Positions 1-8,881 of a DNA stretch of 64,000 bases are shown in pieces. The stretch's first letter is position 1, and each line of letters opens with the position of its first letter. Below the pieces are notes generated by a model. It worked only from the letters and a program-made list of their open reading frames with translations. It made no database searches and was not told where the DNA came from. The stretch comes from Falsiruegeria mediterranea M17 (GTDB taxonomy: Bacteria > Pseudomonadota > Alphaproteobacteria > Rhodobacterales > Rhodobacteraceae): assembly GCF_900302455.1 (NCBI RefSeq), contig NZ_ONZG01000010.1:62001-126000 (forward strand). The letters are read 5' to 3'. A program made the translations under genes and the position numbers.

Positions 1-850
1 GCCGCTGCCCGTCTCAGCGCTGTTTGCGATCATGACCAAGGTCGGCGCCTATTCGATCCTGCGCATCTACACGCTGGTCTTTGGCCCCGAGGTTGAGGCA
101 ACCGCCGGGTTGGTCGGCGACTGGCTGCTGCCTGCTGCGATGCTGACGTTGATTGTGGGGTCCATCGGTATCCTGGGCACAAGGATCATCAACCGCATGA
201 TCGCCTTCGGCGCCATCGCCTCGATGGGGACGCTGTTGATTTCCATCGCGCTCTTCACCCCCATAGGAACCAGCGCTGCGCTCTACTATACGATCCACTC
301 GACCATCGCGACGGCACTGTTGTTTCTGGTGGCCGATCAAGTACGCGAGCGACGCGGTATCCGCATCCGCTCGCACAGCCCGATGCCGCAGGCCGGGTTG
401 CTGGCAGGCCTCTTCTTTGTAGGGGCCATCGCAATGGCAGGGATGCCGCCGCTGTCTGGCTTTGTCGGCAAGCTGCTGGTCATGGATGCCGCCCGCCAAA
501 GCACCGATTTCGGCGTGATCTGGGCCGTGATCCTGATCAGCTCGTTCATCACCATCGTGGGTTTTGCCCGCTCAGGCTCGATCATCTTCTGGCGCAGCCA
601 CGACCCCGATTTCATCGACGCACCCGAACCCGAAGTCGAAATTGAAGGCACCGAAGACGAGCACGCCAAGGAGCCCGCGCCTGAACCGTACCCCGGCCTC
701 GCTTTCTCGTCCGTCTTCGGATTGGTGGCCCTGCTGGTTCTGCTCACTATCTTTGCCGGGCCCGTACTGGAATTCACAGGCGAGACAGCCGCACAGCTTT
801 TTGATCCGTCCGCCTATATCGACGCCGTTTTGCATGGGGGACAGAAATGA
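1..850 (+). CDS. phaD: Cation/proton antiporter subunit D, C-terminal part (cut by window edge)
   Basis: Membrane subunit of a multisubunit Mrp/Mnh/Pha-type K+(Na+)/H+ antiporter; the D subunit is related to the proton-pumping subunits of complex I. The reading frame is open from the first base (codons from position 2), so the start lies outside the window and about 282 residues are visible. Seen: hydrophobic helices, an early S-A-L-F-A-I-M-T-K-V-G-A-Y stretch typical of the family with the conserved lysine, and an acidic hydrophilic segment (about residues 200-230) before the last helix. The stop overlaps the next start by four bases (ATGA), and the E, F and G subunits follow, which fixes the assignment. 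Whether K+ or Na+ is carried cannot be told from the sequence. Confidence 0.93.
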   Translation, partial: PLPVSALFAIMTKVGAYSILRIYTLVFGPEVEATAGLVGDWLLPAAMLTLIVGSIGILGTRIINRMIAFGAIASMGTLLISIALFTPIGTSAALYYTIHSTIATALLFLVADQVRERRGIRIRSHSPMPQAGLLAGLFFVGAIAMAGMPPLSGFVGKLLVMDAARQSTDFGVIWAVILISSFITIVGFARSGSIIFWRSHDPDFIDAPEPEVEIEGTEDEHAKEPAPEPYPGLAFSSVFGLVALLVLLTIFAGPVLEFTGETAAQLFDPSAYIDAVLHGGQK

Positions 851-1344
851 AGGTTCTACGTCGGATATTTCCCCACCCGCATCTGACCCTGCTGCTGACG
901 CTGGTCTGGATGCTGCTGGCCAACTCGCTGTCGCTGAATTCGCTGGTGTTCGGCCTTTTCCTGGGCGTGGTGATCCCCTTTGTCACGCAACCCTATTGGC
1001 CCGACCAACCCAAACTGCGCAATTGGCTGATGATCATCGAATACATCCTCGTTGTGCTCTATGACATCGTTGTTGCGAACATCGTCGTGGCCCGCGTCAT
1101 CCTGTTCAAACGCGACCAGGACCGGCAACCCGCCTGGATCTGTGTTCCATTGGAGCTGCGCACGCCCGAGGCGATCACGGTTTTGGCAGGCACCATCACC
1201 ATGACCCCTGGCACGGTCACCGCCGATCTGTCGTCCGAAGGTCACAACCTGCTGGTTCACTGCCTGGACGCCCCCGACCCCGACGCCGTGCGGGACGAGA
1301 TCAAACAGCGCTATGAACGCCGCCTGAAGGAGATTTTCGAATGA
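847..1344 (+). CDS. phaE: Cation/proton antiporter subunit E
   Basis: Small integral-membrane subunit of the Pha/Mnh antiporter, 165 residues, normal for the family. Two or three hydrophobic helices fill the first half (residues about 10-75), followed by a cytoplasmic-type domain with the typical T-I-T-M-T-P-G-T-V segment near residue 115 that marks MnhE proteins. Start codon overlaps the phaD stop (ATGA) and its own stop overlaps the phaF start, so translation of D, E and F is probably coupled. Function is inferred from family and operon order. Confidence 0.95.
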   Translation: MKVLRRIFPHPHLTLLLTLVWMLLANSLSLNSLVFGLFLGVVIPFVTQPYWPDQPKLRNWLMIIEYILVVLYDIVVANIVVARVILFKRDQDRQPAWICVPLELRTPEAITVLAGTITMTPGTVTADLSSEGHNLLVHCLDAPDPDAVRDEIKQRYERRLKEIFE

Positions 1345-1610
1345 TCACCTACGCTATCTACTTCACCTTCTCCTGTTTCGGCGCGGGCCTATTGATGAAC
1401 CTGTACAAGATCGCCACGGCCAAAGGCGTCGGCGACCGGGTTCTGGCGCTTGATACGATGGTGATCAACGCCATCGCCCTGATGATCCTTTATGGCCTTG
1501 CCTTGGGGACCGAGGTGTTCTTTGAGGCCGCCATGATCATCGCCATGCTGGGCTTCGTCTCAACCGTCGCATACGCGCGCTTTTTGCTGCGCGGCAACAT
1601 CATCGAATAA
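1341..1610 (+). CDS. phaF: Cation/proton antiporter subunit F
   Basis: Eighty-nine-residue membrane protein with three predicted transmembrane helices, the usual size and shape of MnhF/PhaF. The middle carries the L-A-L-D-T-M motif characteristic of the family. It overlaps the phaE stop by four bases and is followed after 13 bases by phaG. Role: structural/ion-path subunit of the antiporter in the inner membrane; no separate enzymatic activity is known for this subunit. Confidence 0.93.
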   Translation: MITYAIYFTFSCFGAGLLMNLYKIATAKGVGDRVLALDTMVINAIALMILYGLALGTEVFFEAAMIIAMLGFVSTVAYARFLLRGNIIE

Positions 1611-1623
1611 GGGAGGGGAAGAC

Positions 1624-2016
1624 ATGGAAACCGCATTCGAAGCCCTCATCGCCTTTTTCCTTATCGTGTCCGGCGTGTTTGGATTTGTCGGTTCTTACGG
1701 CCTTTTGAAACTCAAAGACTCGATGTCCCGGCTGCATGCGCCCACCAAGGCGACAACGCTTGGCGTGGGCGGGGTGTTGCTGGCGTCAATCTTTCACTCG
1801 ATCGCCATCGAACATCACTTGTCCCTGCACGAGCTGCTGATCACGCTCTTTCTGTTCCTGACCGCCCCGGTGACGGCGCATTTCATCGCCAAGGCTCACA
1901 TCCACATGAGCGAGACACCCGAGACCTTGCCCGGCGCGGAACAAGACGGCATATGGGCCACTCATGATGTGCCTGGGGACGATGAGACCGAAGGCGACAA
2001 GGATTCCAACGCCTGA
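1624..2016 (+). CDS. phaG: Cation/proton antiporter subunit G
   Basis: Last subunit of the antiporter operon, 130 residues. Three hydrophobic helices occupy about residues 8-100 with the family's G-S-Y-G-L-L-K-L-K-D and H-A-P-T-K-A-T-T-L-G segments, then an acidic, charged tail of roughly 35 residues that is longer than in the shortest homologues. A GGGAGGGG ribosome-binding site lies just before the ATG. selD starts 15 bases downstream on the same strand, so read-through into the selenium gene is possible. Confidence 0.93.
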   Translation: METAFEALIAFFLIVSGVFGFVGSYGLLKLKDSMSRLHAPTKATTLGVGGVLLASIFHSIAIEHHLSLHELLITLFLFLTAPVTAHFIAKAHIHMSETPETLPGAEQDGIWATHDVPGDDETEGDKDSNA

Positions 2017-2031
2017 CGCAAAGGCCGACAA

Positions 2032-4188
2032 ATGCACCAGCCCCCCCTGCCCCTGACCCGTGACCTGGTGCTGATTGGCGGGGGCCACAGCCATGCGTTG
2101 GTGCTGCGCAAATGGGGCATGTCGCCCCTGCCCGGCGCTCGATTGACCCTCATCAACCCTGGTCCCACAGCGCCCTATTCGGGCATGCTGCCGGGCTTTG
2201 TCGCAGGCCATTACACACGGGACGCATTGGACATCGACCTGGTGAGGTTGGCGCGGTATGCCGGCGCTCGGCTGGTTCTGGGCGCCGTGACCGGCATGAA
2301 TGCTGCCGCCAAAACGGTATCTGTCGGAGGGCGTCCGCCGATTGCCTATGACGTGGCTTCGGTCAACGTCGGTATCACCTCTGACATGCCTGCCGTACCC
2401 GGATTTGCCGAGCATGCGGTGCCTGCCAAGCCTCTGGGACCTTTCGCAGAAAAATGGGCCGCCTATCTGGCAGGCACCGGTCCTGCCCGCGTTGCCGTCA
2501 TCGGCGGTGGCGTTGCCGGGGCAGAACTGGTCATGGCCATGGCGCATGCGTTGAAATCACGGGGGCGCCTGGCTGAAATTACCCTGGTTGACCAGGCCCA
2601 AGCGCTCAGCGCCACCGGCCCCAAGGCTGCCCGTCTGATCCGTCAGACCATAGCGGAACTGGGTGTGAGCCTGATTGAAAACACCGGCGTGGCTCGGATC
2701 GACCACGACAAGCTGGTTCTCAGTACCGGGCAAGAAATCGAGGCCGACTTCATCACCGGCGCCGCCGGTGCGCGGCCCTATGATTGGACCGCCAACTGTG
2801 GCCTGGACCTGCACGAGGGATACATCTCGGTCGATGCTCATCTCCGCTCCAGCGACCCATCCGTGTTTGCCGCAGGCGATTGCGCCCATCTCAGCTTTGA
2901 TCCCCGCCCAAAGGCTGGCGTCTATGCCGTCCGCGAGGCCCCGATCCTGCTCAACAACCTGCGTGCTGCCATGGGTGTCGGCCGACCAAAGACCTACAAG
3001 CCACAACGCGACTACCTCAAGCTGATTTCACTGGGCGGCAAATCTGCCCTGGCCGAACGTCTGGGCACCGCCGTTCAGGGAGGGTTGATGTGGCGGTGGA
3101 AAGATCACATCGATCAAACTTTCATGACCCGATTCCGCGATCTGCCCGAAATGCCCGCCACCAAACTGCCGGCAGAGCATGCGGCCGGGATGGCCGAGGC
3201 GGTCGGGGACAAACCCATGTGCGGGGGCTGCGGAGCCAAGGTCGGGCGCGGCGCACTGCGACAGGCGCTGGCGCCTATGGTCCCGCGTCGCGCTGATGTC
3301 ACCCCGTTGCCAGGGGACGACGCAGCCCTGTTACAAACGGGCGGCGCGCGACAGGTGATGACCTCGGACCACCTGCGCAGCCTGACTGATGACCCGGTGG
3401 TGATGACCCGCATTGCCGCCGTGCATGCCTTGGGCGACATCTGGGCCATGGGCGCCGAACCGCAGGCCGCGACAGTCACACTGATCCTGCCGCGCCTAGC
3501 GCCTGCCCTACAGCAACGCACGCTGACCGAAATCATGACGACGGCCGACCAGGTGCTCATGGAGGCGGGCGCTGAAATCGTCGGCGGGCATACCTCGGTC
3601 GGGGATGAGTTGACCATCGGGTTCACCCTGACCGGCCTCTGCCCTCGCCCCCCGATCACCCTAGGCGGCGGACAACCCGGTGACGTTCTGATCCTGACCA
3701 AACCCATAGGCAGCGGTGTGATCATGGCCGCCGAAATGGCGGGACAAGCCCGCGGCGAATGGGTGGCATCCGCGCTGGATCACATGACCAGGCCGCAAGG
3801 CCAGGCATCCCGTATTCTGAAAGATGCGCATGCGATGACTGATGTCACCGGATTTGGATTGGCGGGCCATTTGCAAGGCCTGGCCGAGGCCTCGGGCTGC
3901 GGTGCAGATCTGGACCTGACTGCCATTCCGACCTTGCCTGGTGCCGAGCCTTTGGCGGCCCAAGGCGTACGTTCAACGCTCTATGCCGATAACCGCAACC
4001 TTGCGCCTGAGCTTTCAACAGGTGGCAAAGCCGACCTCTTGTTCGATCCGCAAACGGCCGGAGGGCTGCTGGCTGCGGTTTCACTTGAAGAGGCTGACGA
4101 CTTGCTAACCGAACTGCATGCTGCAGGGTATCCCGCGGCGCGCATTGGGGTCCTGACCAAAGCAGCCGCATTGAACGTCACGGACTAG
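2032..4188 (+). CDS. selD: Selenide, water dikinase fused to an FAD-dependent NADH-dehydrogenase-like domain
   Basis: SelD makes selenophosphate from selenide and ATP, the selenium donor for 2-selenouridine in tRNA and for selenocysteine. This 718-residue form has two parts. Residues about 5-385 are a pyridine-nucleotide-disulphide oxidoreductase-like flavin domain with two Rossmann motifs (G-G-G-H-S-H near the N-terminus, I-G-G-G-V-A-G-A-E near 157-165) and a D-G-x-x-A-A-G-D-C type FAD site near 280. Residues about 390-718 are the AIR-synthase-like SelD kinase. The catalytic segment is G-G-C-G-A-K, giving Cys400 and Lys403; Cys is used rather than Sec and the second cysteine of many homologues is alanine. 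The fusion is known in other bacteria; the flavin domain may supply reduced selenium (inference). Convergent with selU. Confidence 0.95.
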   Translation: MHQPPLPLTRDLVLIGGGHSHALVLRKWGMSPLPGARLTLINPGPTAPYSGMLPGFVAGHYTRDALDIDLVRLARYAGARLVLGAVTGMNAAAKTVSVGGRPPIAYDVASVNVGITSDMPAVPGFAEHAVPAKPLGPFAEKWAAYLAGTGPARVAVIGGGVAGAELVMAMAHALKSRGRLAEITLVDQAQALSATGPKAARLIRQTIAELGVSLIENTGVARIDHDKLVLSTGQEIEADFITGAAGARPYDWTANCGLDLHEGYISVDAHLRSSDPSVFAAGDCAHLSFDPRPKAGVYAVREAPILLNNLRAAMGVGRPKTYKPQRDYLKLISLGGKSALAERLGTAVQGGLMWRWKDHIDQTFMTRFRDLPEMPATKLPAEHAAGMAEAVGDKPMCGGCGAKVGRGALRQALAPMVPRRADVTPLPGDDAALLQTGGARQVMTSDHLRSLTDDPVVMTRIAAVHALGDIWAMGAEPQAATVTLILPRLAPALQQRTLTEIMTTADQVLMEAGAEIVGGHTSVGDELTIGFTLTGLCPRPPITLGGGQPGDVLILTKPIGSGVIMAAEMAGQARGEWVASALDHMTRPQGQASRILKDAHAMTDVTGFGLAGHLQGLAEASGCGADLDLTAIPTLPGAEPLAAQGVRSTLYADNRNLAPELSTGGKADLLFDPQTAGGLLAAVSLEEADDLLTELHAAGYPAARIGVLTKAAALNVTD

Positions 4189-4255
4189 CGCCCGGTCCAG
4201 CTTTTTTCCCCATGGCCGATATCGACACCATGCAAGGGCAATGTTCTGCAGTGCC

Positions 4256-4333
4256 GCGCCGCGCACAGCGCGGCGCCCGGCCCAACGGGAGGAGGCACCC
4301 CGCTAGGGGTGACGACGACGGGCGGGAGCCCCC
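4256..4333 (+). repeat. Dispersed two-hairpin intergenic element, copy A
   Basis: Copy A sits between the convergent selD and selU ends. Given on the G-rich strand: hairpin 1 is a perfect 9-bp stem with loop ACA (4256-4276); then the constant block GGCCCAACGGGAGGAGG (about 4279-4295); hairpin 2 is CACCCC-GCTA-GGGGTG (4296-4311); then GACGGGCGGGAGC (to 4329). The C-rich strand is the sense strand of selU, whose stop lies about 25 bases away. Two short open frames across this stretch look like chance. Confidence 0.8.
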
Positions 4334-4357
4334 CGGGCCACCATACGGAGCAAATCA

Positions 4358-5419
4358 TCACGCCTTATGCAGCATATCCTCGATCTGCGACGCCGCAGTC
4401 TCCAAACCGGGCCCGTCCAACCGACCGGCCTGAACCTGCCCGATCACCTGTGCATCATGGGCCTTGCGCGACTTCAGGTACGCCGGATCATAGTGCTGCT
4501 CCATCAAGGCCCGGGTCACCCCGGCCTTGTCTCCAGCCACGATCAACGCAAACCAGCCGTCGACAACTTCATGCCCGCGATGTTGCCGCAGATACCCCAA
4601 CCGCTCGCGCAGCCCTGCGGCATCGGACAGGATGTCATCATAGGCCTGCACCAGGTACTCTGTCCGCGCCTCGATCGAGGCCTGAACCTCAATTCTGAGC
4701 GCGGCTTTCATTGCCGCCCACAGCGACGGCGGCAGGATCCGCTCGCCGATCTTGCTGCTTTCCGCCTCGATCAACACCGGACGCGCAGGATCCAGCGCGC
4801 AGAGCGCCCCCGCCAACGCGGATTCGAAGGCTTTCTGACTGGGCTGCCCGCCCGGCATCGCCCCCAGCATCGAGCCGCGGTGGTTGGCCAGACCTTCGAG
4901 GTCCAGAACTTGAACGCCGCGCTCGTGCAACACCTGAAGCAGGTCGGTCTTGGCCGTTCCGGTGAACCCGTCGAGCGCCACCATCCGGTGCGGCAAAGGA
5001 TCATCATACAGATACCGGTTCACCAGCCGCCGATAGGTGCGATAGCCGCCCTCAATCACCTCGGCCCGCCAGCCAATCTGCTGCAACATCCAAGTGAACG
5101 ATCCCGACCTCTGACCACCGCGCCAGCAATAGACCAGCGGACGCCATCCGCCCTCATGGTGACTCAGGCTCTGCTCGATGGCATTTGCGGCGTTGCGAAA
5201 AACCAATGCCGCCCCAAGTTTGCGCGCCAGAAACGGGCTTTCCTGTACATAGATGGTGCCGACACGCGCGCGTTCGTCATTATCCAGAACCGGCAGATTG
5301 ATGGCACCGGGCAGATGATCTTCGGCATGTTCAGCGGGGCTGCGGACATCGATCACGGTATCGAAACCATGCGCATAAAGATCCGGCAGGGAAGCAAAGG
5401 AAATGGCCATGCCAAGCAT
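4358..5419 (-). CDS. selU: tRNA 2-selenouridine synthase (SelU/MnmH)
   Basis: Replaces the sulphur of 2-thiouridine at the tRNA wobble position with selenium, using selenophosphate from SelD. 353 residues. N-terminal rhodanese domain (about 1-130) with active-site Cys98 in V-Y-C-W-R-G-G-Q-R-S-G; C-terminal P-loop domain starting with a variant Walker A, G-F-T-G-T-A-K-T (151-158). Convergent with selD, about 170 bases apart, a natural functional pair. Two ATG codons are possible (5419 and 5410); neither has a strong ribosome-binding site, and the longer form is given. No selA or selB is in the window, so tRNA selenation is the only selenium use visible here. Confidence 0.93.
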   Translation of the reverse strand: MLGMAISFASLPDLYAHGFDTVIDVRSPAEHAEDHLPGAINLPVLDNDERARVGTIYVQESPFLARKLGAALVFRNAANAIEQSLSHHEGGWRPLVYCWRGGQRSGSFTWMLQQIGWRAEVIEGGYRTYRRLVNRYLYDDPLPHRMVALDGFTGTAKTDLLQVLHERGVQVLDLEGLANHRGSMLGAMPGGQPSQKAFESALAGALCALDPARPVLIEAESSKIGERILPPSLWAAMKAALRIEVQASIEARTEYLVQAYDDILSDAAGLRERLGYLRQHRGHEVVDGWFALIVAGDKAGVTRALMEQHYDPAYLKSRKAHDAQVIGQVQAGRLDGPGLETAASQIEDMLHKA

Positions 5420-5519
5420 CTAACCGGCATAGTCGGCAAGGAAAACCCTATCGTGGGGTATCCGAGACATGGTGAGGCATCCAGTACCTTGTCATTTCAG
5501 ATCACTTACATCAGAATCG

Positions 5520-5532
5520 CACTTCGCAAGTG
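5520..5532. promoter_or_regulatory. Candidate MarR operator (CACTT-CGC-AAGTG)
   Basis: Perfect 5-3-5 inverted repeat CACTTCGCAAGTG ending 19 bases before the start of the MarR gene at 5552, in the 132-bp divergent spacer with selU. MarR proteins commonly bind short palindromes over their own promoters, so autoregulation is the likely role; that the site is bound is inference. Confidence 0.45.
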
Positions 5533-5551
5533 ACAAGAAAAAAGAGAAAAG

Positions 5552-6046
5552 ATGACCATTTATGCCATGCCCGGCCACCTGATCCGGCGGCTCAACCAGA
5601 TCTCCGTTGCATTGTTCATGGACCGAATGGCGCAGGCCGACATCAAGTTGACCCCTGTACAATTTGCGACCCTGACAACGATCCGGTTGAACCCGGGGCT
5701 AGACCAGGCCTCGCTCGCAGGCCTGATCGCATACGACCGAGCCACTCTGGGCAAGGTCATCGACCGGCTGGCCGCGCGCGGACTTGTCTGCAGGACGATC
5801 TCGGTGCACGACCGCCGCGCAAGATGTCTGCAGTTGACGAACGCCGGGAATGAGCTGTTGGATGCTGCACGTCCCCTTGTCGAGGCCGTGCAACCCGAAA
5901 TGCTGTCCGGACTGAGTCCAACAGAACAAGAGCAACTGATTGCGCTTTTGAAGAAGACCACAGATGCCGGCAACGCCCTGAGTCGTGCGCCCTTGGCTGC
6001 CGCGACGCAGGACCAACTCAAATCTGATCAGTACAGCCGGGGCTGA
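5552..6046 (+). CDS. MarR family transcriptional regulator
   Basis: 164-residue winged-helix regulator. The HTH region (about 50-100) reads L-D-Q-A-S-L-A-G-L-I-A-Y-D-R-A-T-L-G-K-V-I-D-R-L followed by the wing motif D-R-R-A-R, typical of MarR proteins that respond to phenolic or aromatic ligands. The C-terminal tail beyond about 145 is low in predicted structure. Divergent from selU; the following SRAP gene is on the other strand and convergent, so no operon partner identifies its target. Ligand unknown. Confidence 0.88.
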   Translation: MTIYAMPGHLIRRLNQISVALFMDRMAQADIKLTPVQFATLTTIRLNPGLDQASLAGLIAYDRATLGKVIDRLAARGLVCRTISVHDRRARCLQLTNAGNELLDAARPLVEAVQPEMLSGLSPTEQEQLIALLKKTTDAGNALSRAPLAAATQDQLKSDQYSRG

Positions 6047-6073
6047 GCTGCCCCAAATTGACACAGGGCGTGT

Positions 6074-6763
6074 TCACCCCTCTCGAGGAAAACTTCCTTC
6101 GTCCTCAAAAGGTTCGATCAGTTCAGGCCCCTGAGACCTGTTGGAGTTTACCGCTGGATCCACGCGGTGATAATCCAGCACCTCTTCTGCTCCGGGCCGC
6201 ATCAGACGGGCTGCGCCCTTGCCCTGCTCCCCCAGCCACAACGCCCAATCATCCGGCTCCAGGATCAAGGGCATACGGTGATGGATCGAGGCCATGTGGG
6301 CGTTGGCCTGGGTCGTGACGATCGCACAGGTGGCCTGCCGCGCCTCGGGCGGCCCCCAATCCTGCCACACGCCGGCAAAAGCAATGGGTGTTCCGTCACG
6401 GCGATGAATGTACCACGGCAGCCGGGTGTCCTGCGCTGACTTGGTCCATTCATAGAACCCGGTCGCGACCAGAAGGCAGCGCCGTTCCCGACAGGCTGCG
6501 CGAAAGGCGGGTTTTTCTGCCAGGGTCTCGGCCCGAGCGTTGATCAACAGGGGACCAGCGTTTTCCACCTTGTACCAGTGCGGCAGAAACCCCCATCGCA
6601 TTGGCAGCAGTTGCCGTCCGGTTTCACCCGTGCGCACCACGTGCACTTGATTGGTGGGGCAAACATTGAAATTCGGTACCGATGGCAACGTGTTCGACGG
6701 CTGCGCCGCAAATAATTGCGCCATCGCATCGCTTGGCAGGGTGATCGCAAATCGTCCGCACAT
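6074..6763 (-). CDS. yedK: SRAP-domain protein (YedK/HMCES): abasic-site DNA-protein crosslinker
   Basis: Shields abasic sites in single-stranded DNA by forming a thiazolidine crosslink through the N-terminal cysteine. 229 residues. The start is certain because the family requires M-C-G-R-F: Cys2 becomes the new N-terminus after methionine removal. The other conserved residues are in place: Asn75 (I-N-A-R-A-E-T), Glu105 (G-F-Y-E-W), and the histidine at 161 in S-I-H-H-R-M-P. I see no clear alphaproteobacterial LexA box upstream. Convergent with marR, 27 bases apart. Confidence 0.95.
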   Translation of the reverse strand: MCGRFAITLPSDAMAQLFAAQPSNTLPSVPNFNVCPTNQVHVVRTGETGRQLLPMRWGFLPHWYKVENAGPLLINARAETLAEKPAFRAACRERRCLLVATGFYEWTKSAQDTRLPWYIHRRDGTPIAFAGVWQDWGPPEARQATCAIVTTQANAHMASIHHRMPLILEPDDWALWLGEQGKGAARLMRPGAEEVLDYHRVDPAVNSNRSQGPELIEPFEDEGSFPREG

Positions 6764-6870
6764 GCCCGTACTCTAAGGTTTGGGGTCGGCGAATTTCAAC
6801 ACAGATTGATGACGCGTGCCGCCTCATTCACAAACCGGCGCCATGAAGGTCGCGTTTGCCTGCCCCGGAA

Positions 6871-7062
6871 GCTCTCCCGCCCGTCGTCGATGCCCTAACG
6901 GGCACCTCCTCCCGTTGGGCCGGGCCTCGCTACGCTCGGCAGTTGGCGAGAGCGGCGAAACAGATGCCCTAAACGCGACCGCGCCGAGCCGCAGGCGAGG
7001 CGCCCGGCCCAAGGCCGCCAGCGGTGCCGACGAAGTCGGGATCGTGCGGGCGCGGGAGCGCC
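6871..7062 (-). repeat. Dispersed two-hairpin element, copy B, composite of two modules head to head
   Basis: This fills most of the 397-bp gap between the SRAP gene and ushA. Module 1 (6871-6924; G-rich strand is minus) has hairpin 2 as ATGCCC-TAAC-GGGCAC on the plus strand (6890-6905) followed by CCTCCTCCCGTTGGGCC. Module 2 (6981-7062) is inverted: GGCGCCCGGCCCAA, then CCGAC-GAA-GTCGG (7027-7039), then GCGGGAGC. About 56 bases separate them. Copy G has the same composite form. Bases 6764-6870 hold only the SRAP promoter region, in which I see nothing else definite. Confidence 0.75.
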
Positions 7063-7109
7063 GCGTTCGCACCAAAAGCTGCAGAGCCCTTGGAAGTGAA
7101 ACGCCAGAC

Positions 7110-7139
7110 AAAAAAAGAGCGCAGGTTTCCCTGCGCTCT
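7110..7139 (-). terminator. Rho-independent terminator of the 5'-nucleotidase gene
   Basis: On the minus strand a perfect 10-bp stem AGAGCGCAGG / CCTGCGCTCT with a GAAA loop (7116-7139) is followed by six T residues (7115-7110). It begins about 22 bases after the stop of the gene ending at 7161. Confidence 0.9.
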
Positions 7140-7160
7140 CCAGACCGACATCAAGCCTGA

Positions 7161-8738
7161 TTACTTCTGCTTGATGCGCCCATCCACATAGGGTTGATAC
7201 GGCGCGTTGGCGGCGAGGTACTCTGCTGTCACATCGGCCAGATCTGGACCATAGTCATAGGCGTTTTTGTCATCGCCCGAGAACACCTTGTATCCGTCGC
7301 CACCGTTGCGGACATAGTTGTTGGTTACCACCAGATAGGTCGCGCCCGGGTCGATTGGCACAAAGCCATCCTCGCTGGCCACCATGACATCACTCACACG
7401 GCCTTCGTTCGGAGCAACCGATGCATCAAACGTGAAGGTGATCCCTGATACCTGAGGAAAGCGACCCTTGACCTCTTCGACCTGGCTGACGCCGTTTTCC
7501 AACGCGTCAATTACCCCCTGACCGCTGATTTCAAAGGTCGACAGCGTGTTCTGGAACGGCAGCACGGTCAGTACCTCGCCCATGGTCACGTCGCCCGCAT
7601 CAACGCTGGCGCGGATCCCACCCGAGTTTGCGATTGCGATGGTCACACCCTGATCTGCGACGCGATCCAGCATAGCGTCTGCCACCAGGTTGCCCATCGG
7701 GCATTCCTGAATGCGACAAACAGCCCGGTCCCCTTCAATCGGAGAGGCAGCGCTTGCCACAACTTTGTTGCGAATTTCGTCCAGGGGCTGTGCCAGTTCG
7801 GCGATGCGCGCAACGGTGGCCTCATCTTCGACCACGGCACCATCCATAACCAGCGGCTCGCCCTTGGCCTCGATCACGTTGCCTGCGTCATCAAATGTGA
7901 CGTTCAGCTCGCCCAGGAACTTGCCATAGGCATAGGCCTGCACAATCTGCACGTCGTTCACGACGGTCGGATACGGACCCGAAGCACGATCTGAAACGTT
8001 GCTGAGATAGGTGTTCGAGTGCCCACCAACGATCACGTCCACCCCGGTGGTTCCCGCAGCGACCTGCTGATCGACCCCATAGCCCGAGTGGCTGAGTACG
8101 ATGATCTTGTTGACACCCTCTGCAGTCAGCTTGTCGACCTCACCCTGAACCGCAGCAACCGGATCGCTGAAAGTCACGTTCGGGCCCGGGCTGGCCAGCT
8201 CGTTGGTGTCTTGCGGGGTCAGACCGATCAGGCCGATCTTTTCGCCGCCCTTTTCGATGACGGTCGATTTCATCAACGTGTCGGCCAGCAGTTCCTCTTT
8301 CGAGACATCCGCATTTGACATCAAAACAGGGAAATCAACTGCATCCATAAAACCACGCAGCACTTCGGGGCCATCGTCGAATTCATGGTTGCCGACAGTC
8401 ATGCCGTCATAGCCCAGCTTGTTCATGAACTCGGCGGCGACCTTGCCCTTGTAGTAGGTGTAGAACAGCGAGCCCTGGAACTGATCCCCGCCGTCCACCA
8501 GTACCGAATTTTCCGCTCGTTCGCGCGCCTCGGCAATGGCCGTCACCAGACGGGCCGACCCACCAAAGCACTTACCTTCAGCGTTATCGCCCTCCCGGCA
8601 GCCGCTGTCATACTTGCTGATCGGCTCGAACCGGGAATGGAAATCGTTGGTATGCAGAATGGTCAGTTTGTATTCGGCTGCCGCCATCCCGGCCGTCAGG
8701 CCAAGTGCGGCAGCGGACATCAAAAATCGGGTCAACAT
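7161..8738 (-). CDS. Periplasmic 5'-nucleotidase / UDP-sugar hydrolase (UshA-like)
   Basis: Removes phosphate from extracellular nucleotides in the periplasm. 525 residues with an N-terminal signal peptide (M-L-T-R-F-L-M-S-A-A-A-L-G-L-T-A-G-M-A-A-A). The metallophosphoesterase domain shows L-H-T-N-D-F-H, V-D-G-G-D-Q-F, V-G-N-H-E-F-D and G-G-H-S-N metal ligands in order; the C-terminal nucleotide-binding domain covers about 330-520. ATG 8738 is preferred over a TTG one codon earlier because AAGGGAG lies eight to nine bases upstream. A clear terminator follows. Likely role: nucleotide and phosphate scavenging, which fits the nucleoside salvage operon at 26.6-31.1 kb. Confidence 0.92.
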   Translation of the reverse strand: MLTRFLMSAAALGLTAGMAAAEYKLTILHTNDFHSRFEPISKYDSGCREGDNAEGKCFGGSARLVTAIAEARERAENSVLVDGGDQFQGSLFYTYYKGKVAAEFMNKLGYDGMTVGNHEFDDGPEVLRGFMDAVDFPVLMSNADVSKEELLADTLMKSTVIEKGGEKIGLIGLTPQDTNELASPGPNVTFSDPVAAVQGEVDKLTAEGVNKIIVLSHSGYGVDQQVAAGTTGVDVIVGGHSNTYLSNVSDRASGPYPTVVNDVQIVQAYAYGKFLGELNVTFDDAGNVIEAKGEPLVMDGAVVEDEATVARIAELAQPLDEIRNKVVASAASPIEGDRAVCRIQECPMGNLVADAMLDRVADQGVTIAIANSGGIRASVDAGDVTMGEVLTVLPFQNTLSTFEISGQGVIDALENGVSQVEEVKGRFPQVSGITFTFDASVAPNEGRVSDVMVASEDGFVPIDPGATYLVVTNNYVRNGGDGYKVFSGDDKNAYDYGPDLADVTAEYLAANAPYQPYVDGRIKQK

Positions 8739-8881
8739 CAATGAACTCCCTTATTGTTGGTTTTGGACAGATCGTGCCCCCGTTTGGGCCCCAGAGTCAA
8801 AGACAGAAATGGGCGACGTAAGGAGAGGTCACGCTGCATTGGTTCTTGATTCCCAAGCCTGCCCAAGGCATCACCCAAACC

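Noticed and set aside
4212-4698. Small plus-strand open frames after selD
   Set aside because: They run through dispersed element copy A and antisense into selU.
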